Source: an uncultured Eubacteriales bacterium (GTDB lineage: Bacteria > Bacillota > Clostridia > Oscillospirales > Oscillospiraceae). From it: a DNA stretch of 8,021 nt. Made by a program: the position numbers and the translations under genes. A model generated the notes under the pieces. That model had not been told where the DNA came from, made no database searches, and saw only the letters and a program-made list of their open reading frames with translations. Positions within the stretch are counted from its first letter, which is position 1. Every line of letters starts with the position of its first letter. The stretch lies in NCBI GenBank assembly GCA_905202605.1, contig CAJKSU010000129.1:1-8021 (forward strand), in the 5' to 3' direction. Positions 1 to 7,153 of the stretch are shown here, in pieces.

Positions 1-288
1 CAGCAGATGTACCGCCGATGCCGGAGCCAGAACCGATGCCGGAGCCTATCCCGGAACCTGCCGGAAACGTCTGCCCCATCTGCGGAGCGGCGGTTCAAGA
101 TGGAGTGAAATTCTGCACGGTCTGCGGAACAGCACTGACGGGAACAGCAGATGTACCGCCGATGCCGGAGCCAGAACCGATGCCGGAGCCTATCCCGGAG
201 CCCGCCGGAAAAACTTGCCCCACCTGCGGAACCGCAGTGCAGGACGGCCTGAAATTCTGCACGGTCTGCGGAACGCAGCTGACCGGAA
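1..288 (+). repeat. Two in-frame tandem copies of a 144-bp unit (zinc ribbon plus linker)
   Basis: Copy one is 1-144 and copy two is 145-288. The first 55 bases of each copy, coding the Pro/Glu/Met linker, are identical (1-55 and 145-199). A 25-base block over the second CxxC knuckle is also identical (106-130 and 250-274). The sequence between these blocks has many silent and some amino-acid changes. The unit is 48 codons long, so copy-number change keeps the frame. The array may extend to the left of the window. Confidence 0.93.
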
Positions 289-566
289 TGGACGACACGC
301 CCCCAACGCCGGAACCCGGCAAGACCCTTTGTCCCCATTGCGGCGCGGTGATCCTGAATAGCGCAAAGTTCTGCACATTCTGCATGGCGCCGGTGGATAC
401 CGGAGCCTATGGTATCCCCGGCGATGCCCCTGCGGAAAGCGGGCACATCGGCGGGACCATGAAGGACAGCGTGGGCAAAGAGCCCAGCGCAGGGAATTAC
501 ACCTCCCAGTATTTCCACAATCCCGGTGATCTGGAGGATAATTTCATCAGGAGGAATCACGAATGA
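1..566 (+). CDS. Multi-zinc-ribbon protein with Pro-Glu-Met linkers (3' part, 5' end outside window)
   Basis: The frame (codons start at base 3) is open to the left edge, and the residues before the first ATG at 18 (ADVPP) recur before the second repeat. The gene therefore starts upstream, and ATG 18 is not its start. Counting from ATG 18, three double-CxxC zinc ribbons are seen: C19/C22/C33/C36, C67/C70/C81/C84 and C105/C108/C119/C122. The first two are joined by a linker of PEP and MPEP units and form a 48-residue repeat. The third is more diverged and lacks the Gly after its last Cys. A 60-residue tail without recognisable motif, rich in Gly, Asp and Asn, ends in a charged stretch. No membrane helix is visible in this part. 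Such ribbons bind structural zinc in the cytoplasm and usually serve protein contacts, so a scaffold or adaptor role is inferred. The TGA overlaps the next start (ATGA), so the two genes are probably translationally coupled. The N-terminal domain, which would decide the function, is not visible. Confidence 0.85.
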   Translation, partial: ADVPPMPEPEPMPEPIPEPAGNVCPICGAAVQDGVKFCTVCGTALTGTADVPPMPEPEPMPEPIPEPAGKTCPTCGTAVQDGLKFCTVCGTQLTGMDDTPPTPEPGKTLCPHCGAVILNSAKFCTFCMAPVDTGAYGIPGDAPAESGHIGGTMKDSVGKEPSAGNYTSQYFHNPGDLEDNFIRRNHE

Positions 567-1105
567 AGCGAAATGGATGGGTGGTTATCTCACTGGTCTG
601 TCTGGCAGCCAGCATTGTCAGCCTGTTTACCACTGTAATCGTGTATACAGACGGTGGAATGCGTACCACATATAATATCATTGACCTGATCCTGTATCAG
701 GGCTTTGCGGACAGCGTGCTCAGCTATTATTCCGGTCAGGCCTTCTTAGGCATCAGTGATGCTCTGGTGGCGGTACTGGCGGTGATCGGCGTGGCGGCAA
801 TCATCTGCTCCCTGATCGGCATTATCACCATGCGGGGAAAGCAGTACCGGGATCTCTGGCCCTTTGTGCTGGCGCTGGTGGGTCTGATCGGAACCATGAT
901 CCCCTCTGTGGCCATTGTTCTGGGTATCGTGCTGTCTCAGCAGTATTTTCCGGGAACCATCTCCTGCGGCATTTATCCCATTGTGACCATGATCGCCATG
1001 ATCGTCTGCATCATTACCGTGACCTGGCGCAGAAAAAGCACCAAGGAGGAGCGCATGGCGGCGAAGCGGGCCGGGGATAAGATCCACCGGGCTGGCAACC
1101 TCTAA
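563..1105 (+). CDS. Four-helix integral membrane protein of unknown function
   Basis: This 180-aa protein has four predicted membrane segments at about residues 6-28, 66-89, 99-124 and 133-155. They are separated by a polar 37-residue loop after helix 1, a short positively charged loop (RGKQYRD) between helices 2 and 3, and a short loop between helices 3 and 4. The tail after helix 4 is strongly basic (WRRKSTKEERMAAKR), which by the positive-inside rule puts both termini and the 2-3 loop in the cytoplasm. No catalytic motif, transporter signature or zinc ribbon is seen, and I do not recognise a family. The start at 563 is set by AGGAGG at 549-554, eight bases upstream, and by the ATGA overlap with the preceding zinc-ribbon gene. 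The next gene begins 21 bases downstream. It could be a membrane partner or anchor for the neighbouring soluble zinc-ribbon protein, which is inference from coupling only. Confidence 0.85.
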   Translation: MKRNGWVVISLVCLAASIVSLFTTVIVYTDGGMRTTYNIIDLILYQGFADSVLSYYSGQAFLGISDALVAVLAVIGVAAIICSLIGIITMRGKQYRDLWPFVLALVGLIGTMIPSVAIVLGIVLSQQYFPGTISCGIYPIVTMIAMIVCIITVTWRRKSTKEERMAAKRAGDKIHRAGNL

Positions 1106-1126
1106 GATGCGGGGAGAAATGTAGGG

Positions 1127-2995
1127 ATGTTTTGCAGAAATTGTGGAAAGCAGATTGACGACCATGCCGCGTTCTGCGGTTATTGCGGAACGCCTGTAAC
1201 CAAGTCCGCTTCCGGGAATGGGCGCATTTCCGGGAGCATGGCGGGCGGCTTTGGCGGTGGAAATTATCAGCCACCCTATGAAGCCGTTCCTCCGGAGCCG
1301 GTGAAGAAGGGCAAAAAGAAGCCCCGGAAGGGCATGTCCAAACGGGCGAAGGGGCTGCTGATCGCGCTGATCGTAGTCGCGGTGCTGGGCGCCGCTGGCG
1401 GAGCAGGGGCATTCTTCTACCTCCGCAGCCAAAATCAGGGCAGCCCGCTGGTTGCGGTGGAGGATGGAAAGCTCGTATATCTCAGCGGCCCCAAGGCCGA
1501 GGGCAATGTGCTGGACAAGTCGTTTGAGAATCATCTTGATACGGATATTTGGGGTGGGGAAGCATCGGCGGCCTCAGCAGAGCTGGAGAATGTTCAGTTC
1601 AATGCGGACGGCACCTACGCCGTATATCTACAGGATAACGAGCTTTATCTCATCGACGCGGAGCAGGCTGCGGGAAAGCACAGCAGGAACGCAATGACAG
1701 AAATTGATTCGGACGTTTATATGGAGAATATCTGGCTGGTCGGAGACTATCTCTATTACGAAAAAAATCAGGAAGATTGGATGGAGCTGTGGTGCTGCGA
1801 TTTGGCGGAGCAGTCCAAAGAACAAATCGGCTGGGATGTATGGGACATTGCCTTTAACGCATATGAAATTACCCCAGACGGACAGCGGATTTTGTTTCAG
1901 GATGATGATACAGTCTGCATCTATGATGCAACGGAGAAACGGAGGCAGGAGCTGATGACGGATGCTGAGGCAATCTATTGCAATCAGGAGCTGTCAGAAG
2001 TGGTATGCATGACGGATGAAGAGCAGGCATACCGGATCACCCTGGACGGGGCGAATATCACAGCGAATGAGCTGATTTATCAGGCGAATAACGAGGAAGA
2101 GTACATTTACTACGCAAATTCCAGCGTTGTCATTACATGTGAGAACGACAGTGACGATGCAATTGTTTACCGAAATGGAGACGTCAAACGAATCACTGTG
2201 GATGAGCTTCTACCGGTCACCGCATTCTCCGGTTTCCGCTCTAATGCCAGTAATCAGCTGTCAACGATAAAAGGCAGTCAGCTGGTCGGTTTTGGCGAGG
2301 GCGGTCAAAATGAACGCTACATCGTAGACGACAATCTGGATGCCTACCGGCTGTCAGAGCAGAACGTTTATTCCGTAGAGGCTGCGGTCTGGGATCCGGA
2401 TCATGAAATCCTCTATGCGCTTTATGAAGTGAGGAATAGCTCCGGGTATCAGCTCTATGCCTATCCCATGGAGGACGGGCGCATCACCGGGGAAACGCTG
2501 GTGGCGGAGGACTGCGGATACTATATCTGCTATGATTCCGGCAGCCAGAGCCTGCTTTATTACACGGACTATGATCAAAGCTCGGATACCGGCACCCTGT
2601 GCGCGGTCACCGAGGGGAAGTACCAGAAGACTCTGTTGGAGGCCGCATATCTGGGCTTCCAGTATGCCGGCGCGCACGGGGGACAGGCCGGCCTTGGCTT
2701 CCTTGATGAGCTTGACTATTTTGTTGCATGGTCGGATGTGTCCGACGGCAGCGGAACCCTGAACGTGGTGAATCTCCAAAACAGCGAGCCGGTGGAGACG
2801 ATCGCCAAGCGGGTACGGCAGGACAGCTGCGTCAGCTATGACGGAAGCCTGATGTATATCGGCGATTTCCGCAGGGATACCGGCGGTGATCTCTACCGCT
2901 ATGACGGCAAGAAGGCCAAGTGCGTCCGGGAGGACGTCATGGCAGCGGCGGGCGGCGTAAGGCCATATTTCTATTTATACCCGTCGATTCTCTGA
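1127..2995 (+). CDS. Zinc ribbon, single membrane helix, beta-propeller-like outer domain
   Basis: The 622-aa protein begins with a short zinc ribbon (C3, C6, C17, C20). A Gly-rich then Lys/Pro-rich linker follows (about 25-75, with a basic KKGKKKPRKGMSKRAK stretch), then one membrane helix at about 76-98. The basic flank before the helix predicts N-terminus inside and the remaining roughly 520 residues outside. That outer part contains repeated beta units of the form 'DG-x-hydrophobic strand, then a strand ending in ID/YD/YR' at about 161-178, 206-226, 250-269, 425-447, 472-496, 528-550 and 572-594. This resembles blades of a TolB, WD40 or DPP-IV-like propeller; the exact family cannot be assigned by eye. 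The start is supported by GGGGAG at 1111-1116 and by the Cys ribbon beginning at residue 3. The gene lies 21 bases after the four-helix gene, probably in one operon. A strong hairpin follows the stop. The middle third is visibly poorer in G+C than its ends. Confidence 0.85.
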   Translation: MFCRNCGKQIDDHAAFCGYCGTPVTKSASGNGRISGSMAGGFGGGNYQPPYEAVPPEPVKKGKKKPRKGMSKRAKGLLIALIVVAVLGAAGGAGAFFYLRSQNQGSPLVAVEDGKLVYLSGPKAEGNVLDKSFENHLDTDIWGGEASAASAELENVQFNADGTYAVYLQDNELYLIDAEQAAGKHSRNAMTEIDSDVYMENIWLVGDYLYYEKNQEDWMELWCCDLAEQSKEQIGWDVWDIAFNAYEITPDGQRILFQDDDTVCIYDATEKRRQELMTDAEAIYCNQELSEVVCMTDEEQAYRITLDGANITANELIYQANNEEEYIYYANSSVVITCENDSDDAIVYRNGDVKRITVDELLPVTAFSGFRSNASNQLSTIKGSQLVGFGEGGQNERYIVDDNLDAYRLSEQNVYSVEAAVWDPDHEILYALYEVRNSSGYQLYAYPMEDGRITGETLVAEDCGYYICYDSGSQSLLYYTDYDQSSDTGTLCAVTEGKYQKTLLEAAYLGFQYAGAHGGQAGLGFLDELDYFVAWSDVSDGSGTLNVVNLQNSEPVETIAKRVRQDSCVSYDGSLMYIGDFRRDTGGDLYRYDGKKAKCVREDVMAAAGGVRPYFYLYPSIL

Positions 2996-3163
2996 GCACC
3001 GTCAAAAATCAGTGAGAAAATCCCGGATGCAATGTGGGAACGAAGCATTGTGTCCGGGATTTGTTCCCATCCGCTGTGTGTCTGCGGGAGCCGGAGCGTC
3101 CGGAGTCGGCAGATGGACAGTGATGTGGAATGGCGAAACGAAGAACGGAAGGATGCTGTAAGA
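2996..3163 (+). other. Intergenic region between the first gene group and the broken lipoprotein gene
   Basis: This 168-base stretch has no convincing gene. It contains the 17-bp hairpin at 3018-3062 and a second, imperfect inverted repeat: CTGC at 3082-3085 with GCAG at 3109-3112, and inside it CCGGA at 3091-3095 with TCCGG at 3099-3103. Possible start codons at 3032 and 3113 share the frame of the lipoprotein at 3164, but they would put charged residues before the signal peptide. I see no clear -35/-10 pair. Confidence 0.6.
3018..3069 (+). terminator. Probable intrinsic terminator or attenuator hairpin
   Basis: The left arm 3018-3034 (AAATCCCGGATGCAATG) pairs along all 17 positions with the right arm 3046-3062 (CATTGTGTCCGGGATTT). 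Two of the pairs are G-U or U-G wobbles in RNA. The loop is 11 bases (3035-3045). The hairpin starts 22 bases after the propeller gene's stop, and the left arm is preceded by an A-run. The T-tract is weak (ATTT then GTTCCC), so termination may be incomplete. The loop sequence TGGGAAC (3035-3041) is complementary to GTTCCCA directly after the stem (3063-3069), which offers a competing 7-bp fold. Confidence 0.7.
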
Positions 3164-4578
3164 ATGAACAGGAACAGAAAAAGGTGGCTGTGCTGTTTTA
3201 TGCTTGGCTGTTTACTGCTCACAGGCTGTACCGGGCAGACAGCGAAAACGGCAAGCTGGAATGAGCCGCAGGCTCAGAGCACTTCGGAAGCATTTGAACC
3301 CGGATGAAAACGGCGTGGTGGAGATCCCAAAGAATCCGATGGTGTTTCAGCTGCAAAGCAGTTCGGAGGATGAAACAGCCTTCTGGCCCATGGTGCAGCT
3401 CAGTACCCCGGAGGGAGAAGAACAGTACCGCAGCTTTCGAACCTCAATGGAAGGGCCAAGAGGAGCGCTGGCGGACACAGATCCGACATGGGTAAGCATC
3501 CGGGTGGAAGCGGACAGCGAAACCGGAGCGTGTGCCATTCGCTCGATTTATTATAAAAGCGACAATGCCTCCACCGCAGGGAAGAACGATGCGGAGCTGG
3601 AGCACTATGATGCACTGGCCTATGTGGACACGCCATTTTATGCGGAAGAAAACACACCCATCTGGGACTGGCAGATGGTGAACGGCGTGCTGTTGTGGGA
3701 AATGTACTATGAAGGGCAGCTATGGCTGCGGTAGCGTGCGCTTTCGGAGCTGGAGGGCAAATTTGCGGCGCAGGTCGTGATCCGGGATATCTACGGGAAT
3801 GAAACGGCGCTGGAGCTGATGCCGCTGGACAGCGCAGACCATAGAATACCAGCTTACAGGAATGAACATGCTGCTTATGAACGTGACGCTCAATTTCGGA
3901 TTTGACACGCAGCTGGTGGAGGCAGACGAGAACACCAAAACCGTCCTGCACTTTGAAAACAATGTGCTGGTGGGGATGGAGCAGGAGAATACAGCGCTGC
4001 TCCACCCGGACGATTCTGCGCTGGAGCAGGCAGGAATGGATCCCAAACTTGGTAGGCCGTCCTATTACAAGACTGTCCCGGTGCATGTTCCCACTTTGGC
4101 GGAGGAGTATGCGGATGCGCTGGAGAAAAGCGGAATAGACGTGGAGATCTGCGCCGCAACCGGAGAGATCGTCCCGGAGCTGACCATTCTATTTCCGCTG
4201 GGCAGCGCCGAGTTGACGGAGACGGAGCGTGCTGCACTGGATGAGTTTATTCAGCAGGAACTGGAGCTTTTGCTGACCAGCCCCTATGGGGAGTCAGTGA
4301 AGCGCATTGAATTTCAGGGCTTTGCGGATACCAGAGGAACAGACGGTGCGTCCGGCGCCTATGGAACGGACACGGCGCTGTCTCAGGGCAGAGCACAGGC
4401 AGTGCTGCAATACTGCGTGAACAATGAATTGCTGACGCAGGAGCAGAAGCAATTGCTCACCGATGCAGCGGAGACGCAGGGCTATGGACACAGCGAGCCG
4501 GTGTATACGGACTTTGGCACGGTGGATCAGGATGCCTGTCGGAGAGTGAAAGTTCGGATTTACCTAAACGAGTATTGA
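3164..4578 (+). pseudogene. Broken lipoprotein gene with C-terminal OmpA-like domain
   Basis: The N-terminus (frame of 3164) is a clear lipoprotein signal peptide: basic MNRNRKRW, a hydrophobic core, then lipobox LLTGC with Cys22. GGAAGG at 3147-3152 supports this start. This frame stops at TGA 3305-3307. Dropping one C from the CCC run at 3299-3301 joins it to the next frame (…EAFEP-DENGVVEIPK…), which runs about 140 residues to a TAG at 3732-3734. The same frame continues after the TAG with sensible protein (RALSELEGKF…) to about 3833. A further one-base shift near 3831-3840 then leads into the last frame (QTIEYQLTG…), ending in an OmpA-like domain and TGA at 4576-4578. Two frameshifts and one nonsense codon are thus needed to give a protein of about 470 residues. 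In an intact form it would be a membrane-tethered lipoprotein gripping peptidoglycan. Several independent lesions favour real decay over a single sequencing error. Confidence 0.82.
3862..4578 (+). CDS. OmpA-like peptidoglycan-binding fragment of the broken lipoprotein
   Basis: This open 238-codon piece is the 3' part of the pseudogene at 3164-4578 and would be the part called as a gene by most software. Residues 107-238 match the OmpA/MotB C-terminal fold: a strand with LFPLGSAEL and a following helix, GFADTRG (Asp156) and LSQGRAQAV (Arg177) at the diaminopimelate-contact positions of the family, then GYGHSEP and RRVKVRI. Residues 1-106 belong to the preceding domain and are not recognised. 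The ATG at 3862 has AGGA directly against it; ATG 3868 has better spacing (six bases). Either product would lack a signal peptide and stay in the cytoplasm, where it could not bind the wall. Translation of the fragment is therefore doubtful, though the domain itself looks undamaged. The next gene starts 31 bases after the stop. Confidence 0.6.
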   Translation: MNMLLMNVTLNFGFDTQLVEADENTKTVLHFENNVLVGMEQENTALLHPDDSALEQAGMDPKLGRPSYYKTVPVHVPTLAEEYADALEKSGIDVEICAATGEIVPELTILFPLGSAELTETERAALDEFIQQELELLLTSPYGESVKRIEFQGFADTRGTDGASGAYGTDTALSQGRAQAVLQYCVNNELLTQEQKQLLTDAAETQGYGHSEPVYTDFGTVDQDACRRVKVRIYLNEY

Positions 4579-4609
4579 TTGGAGCGGAATACGGAGACAG
4601 GAGGATCCC

Positions 4610-5590
4610 ATGAACCTTAACTTCCAAAACAAAACCTATTTTCAGGCGGCGATGGCAGGGCCGGGGGCGGTACAGGAGCCGGAGCACACGGCGGCGGACG
4701 CCTTTGCACTGCTGATCCGCGGCGCATCTCAGGGGCAGCTAGGCAATCTCTGTGCGCTCCTGTGCCGAAGGGAGCCAGAACTGACTCTGGCACATGCCTA
4801 CGCACGCACTCAGGGGGAGCAGGCAGGGACGCTGCTGCCGCTGGCACTGGAATGTCTGGGTCAGGGCATGGCGCTGGGGGAGGAAAAGGTGCCGGGAACG
4901 AGCTTCAACGCAAGCGATTATATGGGCCACTGCCTGCTGGAGGGGCGGCTTTGTGCGGAGCTTGCCGGGGCGTGCGGAATGGATCGGGATTATGCGTTCC
5001 GGCTGGGCATTCTCCATGACTACGGGCGGCGAGAGACGCATACACTGGCGCACACCGTCCGAGGCTTTGAACTGCTCACCGACCTTGGCTGGAAGCGGGA
5101 GGCATTCGGCTGCCTGACCCACTCGTTCTTAAACGGCGGGCGCTGTGCCAGCAATGAGACAGCAGAGCCGGGGTTCTATGTGGACGAGCAGGGGATGCCC
5201 TGCTGGCGCGAGGACGCAGAGCGGGACGAAATGACGCAGTTTCTGGAGCAATATACCTACTCCGACTATGACCGTATTTTGAACATTGCGGATCTCATGG
5301 CAACCAGTCACGGGGTGGTTTCGCCCATGGAGCGGCTCCGGGACATCGCTACCAGACGCACTCTGGACCCTACCAACCGGGGCTATTTTCTGGCTGAGCT
5401 GACGGATCAGCTGCTTTGGCTCATGGGATGCATTGGTGTGGAGATCCCTGCGGCGTGGGCGCATGTCCATCGCGCGGAAGCGGGGATACCGCTGGAGCGG
5501 CTCCAGCAGGAGCTGGAGGCGGTTTCGGCGGCGTTCTATGAGGCAGTAGGCAAGCTGACAACAACAAAAGCAGGAGGGGAACAGCAATGA
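4610..5590 (+). CDS. HD-domain protein, putative metal-dependent phosphohydrolase
   Basis: This 326-aa protein has no signal peptide or membrane helix, so it should be cytoplasmic. HD-superfamily features are seen in order: His107 in GHCLLEGRL at the start of a helix, the paired His136-Asp137 in GILHDYGRRE, His148 in TLAHTVRG, His171 in LTHSF, and Asp228 in ILNIADLMA. This spacing fits an HD fold binding one or two divalent metals and hydrolysing a phosphoester. The substrate (nucleotide, cyclic dinucleotide or other) cannot be read from the sequence, and there is no GYP motif of cyclic-di-GMP phosphodiesterases. Residues 1-100 are helical, Ala/Leu-rich and unrecognised. AGGAGG at 4599-4604, five bases upstream, fixes the start. 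The TGA overlaps the next start as ATGA, so it is coupled to the SH3b lipoprotein. Base composition is high in G+C (42 of 60 bases in 4801-4860). An inactive, regulatory HD protein is possible. Confidence 0.8.
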   Translation: MNLNFQNKTYFQAAMAGPGAVQEPEHTAADAFALLIRGASQGQLGNLCALLCRREPELTLAHAYARTQGEQAGTLLPLALECLGQGMALGEEKVPGTSFNASDYMGHCLLEGRLCAELAGACGMDRDYAFRLGILHDYGRRETHTLAHTVRGFELLTDLGWKREAFGCLTHSFLNGGRCASNETAEPGFYVDEQGMPCWREDAERDEMTQFLEQYTYSDYDRILNIADLMATSHGVVSPMERLRDIATRRTLDPTNRGYFLAELTDQLLWLMGCIGVEIPAAWAHVHRAEAGIPLERLQQELEAVSAAFYEAVGKLTTTKAGGEQQ

Positions 5591-6993
5591 AGCATGGAAT
5601 TCGTGCGGCGGCACTGAGTATGGCATTGGCACTGATTTTCGCCATGACGGCCTGCGATGGAGAAGCTGCCTCTGCGGAACAGGGCAGAAACATCTTTTCC
5701 ACCATGGAGTCCGGCTTTGGCCCGGTCGAGACGGGAGATCCTGCGACTGGGGACGAATCCGCCCTGAAGCAGGAGGAGACAGAGCCGCCGGAGTCACCGG
5801 AGCCACCGGAAACGGAGCAGCCTCAGACTCCCTATGTGGCGGATGCGTGGAACGACGGGGGACAGCTTCGGGTGCCTCGCTTCACACTGGAATCCGAGGA
5901 CGCGGAGCAGATCAACAGGGAAATCCTCGATACGTTTCAGCTGACAACGCAGGACGGAAAAACGGTTTCCGACGCCTTTGTCACAGAAAACTATTCTGAG
6001 ATCACCTATGAATGGAACGTCACCGGGAATATCGTATCGCTGGTCGTCTGCGGTCAGGTCGCTTATAGCGACAGCAAAACATGGCTGGTCTACAATATCT
6101 CAGTTCCGCAGGGCAAGCGGCTCAGCCGGAAGGAGGTCGTTGCAGCCAGCGCCCTTTCGGATCGCTATGAACAGCTGGTGAAAGAGGTGCTGGGATCAAA
6201 ATACTGGGATTATTATGGAGACGGTTCCTTTACAGCGAATGATACGGCGCTGAAAAGCGATTGGGAGAAAACCACCGGACAGGAGAATCTGGAGGAAGCG
6301 CAGCCCTATTTCAACGAAAATGGTCAGCTCTGCGTGATTGGAAGGTATTATCTGCAGGCGGGCCCCGGTTACAGCTTTGACCGATTCAATCTGGAGGACT
6401 TTGTACGTTCGCCCTATTATCAGGACACCTATGCCACATCCTCCAATACCACGGTGACTTCCTGGAAGTATGTTGTGGGCGTAGCGGACTCGGTCTATTT
6501 CCGTGCCCGTCCGGAGGACAGCGAGGACAATATCGTGCTGACCGTAACGTTCAATACTCAGGTGGGCTACATCGAGGATGCCGGGAACGGTTTTTCACGG
6601 GTGGAATATCAGGGGCAGTACGGCTATATCAAAAGCGAGTATCTGGCGGATGAGATGCAGTTTGACTCATTTACTGGGAATGAGGGGTACGATGGTGAGC
6701 ATGTGGTGAGGATGCAGTCTATCTTTTTGCCGCAGGGAAGCCCATGCTTCGTTGTGGATGCGGTACCGTATATTCCATATGACAACGAGGATTTGTATTC
6801 TCCTGCTGAGGAATCAGGCATGCTGAACTGGCCACTGGATATCGAGCTTGTTGTTCCGGCTGAATTTGGAGAAGAGGGAACACTGAGCGTGTGGGAAATG
6901 CTGGACTGGAATTTTAGTAATTATTTGATTGAGGTCACAACGGAGAATAATACAATTGTGGCAGCAACCGTGCTTCAATATGCGGAGAACTAA
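5587..6993 (+). CDS. Lipoprotein with SH3b-like domain
   Basis: The 468-aa product starts with a signal peptide and lipobox AMTAC (Cys23, then Asp24), so it should be lipid-anchored on the outer face of the membrane. A Glu/Pro-rich linker spans about residues 62-82. Residues 85-275 contain a strand-rich region (for example NIVSLVVCGQVAY, then WLVYNISVPQGKRLS) that resembles the DUF3298/RsiV-type outer domain; this is a guess by pattern. Residues 295-356 look like an SH3b domain (VYFRARPE, then VGYIEDAGNGFSRVEY and GQYGYIKSEYL), a fold often used to bind cell wall. The C-terminal 110 residues are unrecognised. AGGAGG at 5572-5577 and the ATGA overlap with the HD gene fix the start. The TAA stop at 6991-6993 is part of the target duplication of a small inserted element, and the last coding codons are undisturbed. 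Confidence 0.85.
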   Translation: MKHGIRAAALSMALALIFAMTACDGEAASAEQGRNIFSTMESGFGPVETGDPATGDESALKQEETEPPESPEPPETEQPQTPYVADAWNDGGQLRVPRFTLESEDAEQINREILDTFQLTTQDGKTVSDAFVTENYSEITYEWNVTGNIVSLVVCGQVAYSDSKTWLVYNISVPQGKRLSRKEVVAASALSDRYEQLVKEVLGSKYWDYYGDGSFTANDTALKSDWEKTTGQENLEEAQPYFNENGQLCVIGRYYLQAGPGYSFDRFNLEDFVRSPYYQDTYATSSNTTVTSWKYVVGVADSVYFRARPEDSEDNIVLTVTFNTQVGYIEDAGNGFSRVEYQGQYGYIKSEYLADEMQFDSFTGNEGYDGEHVVRMQSIFLPQGSPCFVVDAVPYIPYDNEDLYSPAEESGMLNWPLDIELVVPAEFGEEGTLSVWEMLDWNFSNYLIEVTTENNTIVAATVLQYAEN

Positions 6994-7153
6994 GGCAACA
7001 CCGCACAAATGTGTCGCCGGCCTTCAGCTGATCTTTTCCGCCGGAAATGCGTTATTTTTTCTTCCCATACACAAAGTATGCCTGCGAAAAACTTCCTTTT
7101 TCCGACGAAGAATCTCAAACTGAATCCTCGTCGCCATTTTATGCGGTGTTACC
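6994..7153. mobile_element. 160-bp MITE-like element with terminal inverted repeats and CTAA target duplication
   Basis: The left end GGCAACACCGCACAAA (6994-7009) matches the reverse complement of the right end (7138-7153) at 14 of 16 positions. With one gap the match extends about three bases more. CTAA flanks both ends (6990-6993 and 7154-7157), as expected for a four-base target duplication; a three-base TAA reading is also possible. Inside are an imperfect hairpin (CGACGA 7103-7108 with TCGTCG 7128-7133), a small one (CATAC 7066-7070 with GTATG 7076-7080), and a T-rich run at 7052-7061 after a five-base stem (7035-7047). The element is too short for a transposase and has no credible gene, so it would depend on an enzyme supplied from elsewhere. 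The parent family is not identified. Confidence 0.8.

Noticed and set aside
18..20. ATG 18 as true start of the first gene
   Set aside because: The frame is open upstream, no ribosome binding site precedes it, and the same residues recur inside the second repeat, so it is an internal Met of the linker.
746..1534. 262-codon open frame on the minus strand
   Set aside because: It lies antisense across the four-helix gene and the start of the 622-aa gene. Its product is a His/Asp/Arg-rich composition artefact without any domain, and the + strand genes have ribosome binding sites and clear topology.
3018..3069. Stable H-type pseudoknot using the hairpin loop and downstream complement
   Set aside because: No unpaired bases are available to cross the 17-bp stem, so both stems cannot form together in full. 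Only competing folds are reasonable.
3032..3163. Upstream start at 3032 (or 3113) for the lipoprotein
   Set aside because: It would put 44 (or 17) mostly charged residues before the signal peptide, and 3032 lies inside the terminator hairpin. ATG 3164 has GGAAGG upstream and gives a normal signal peptide.
3296..3309. Programmed +1 frameshift at CCC GGA TGA
   Set aside because: One shift here would still meet an in-frame TAG and a second frame change further on. Three lesions are better explained by gene decay.
3400..4086. 228-codon open frame on the minus strand over the broken lipoprotein gene
   Set aside because: The translation is rich in Pro, Arg, His and Ser with no motif. The + strand pieces form a coherent lipoprotein with an OmpA-like domain, so this is a shadow.
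5129..5806. 225-codon open frame on the minus strand
   Set aside because: It is antisense to the HD gene and the lipoprotein start, has a low-complexity translation and no supported start.
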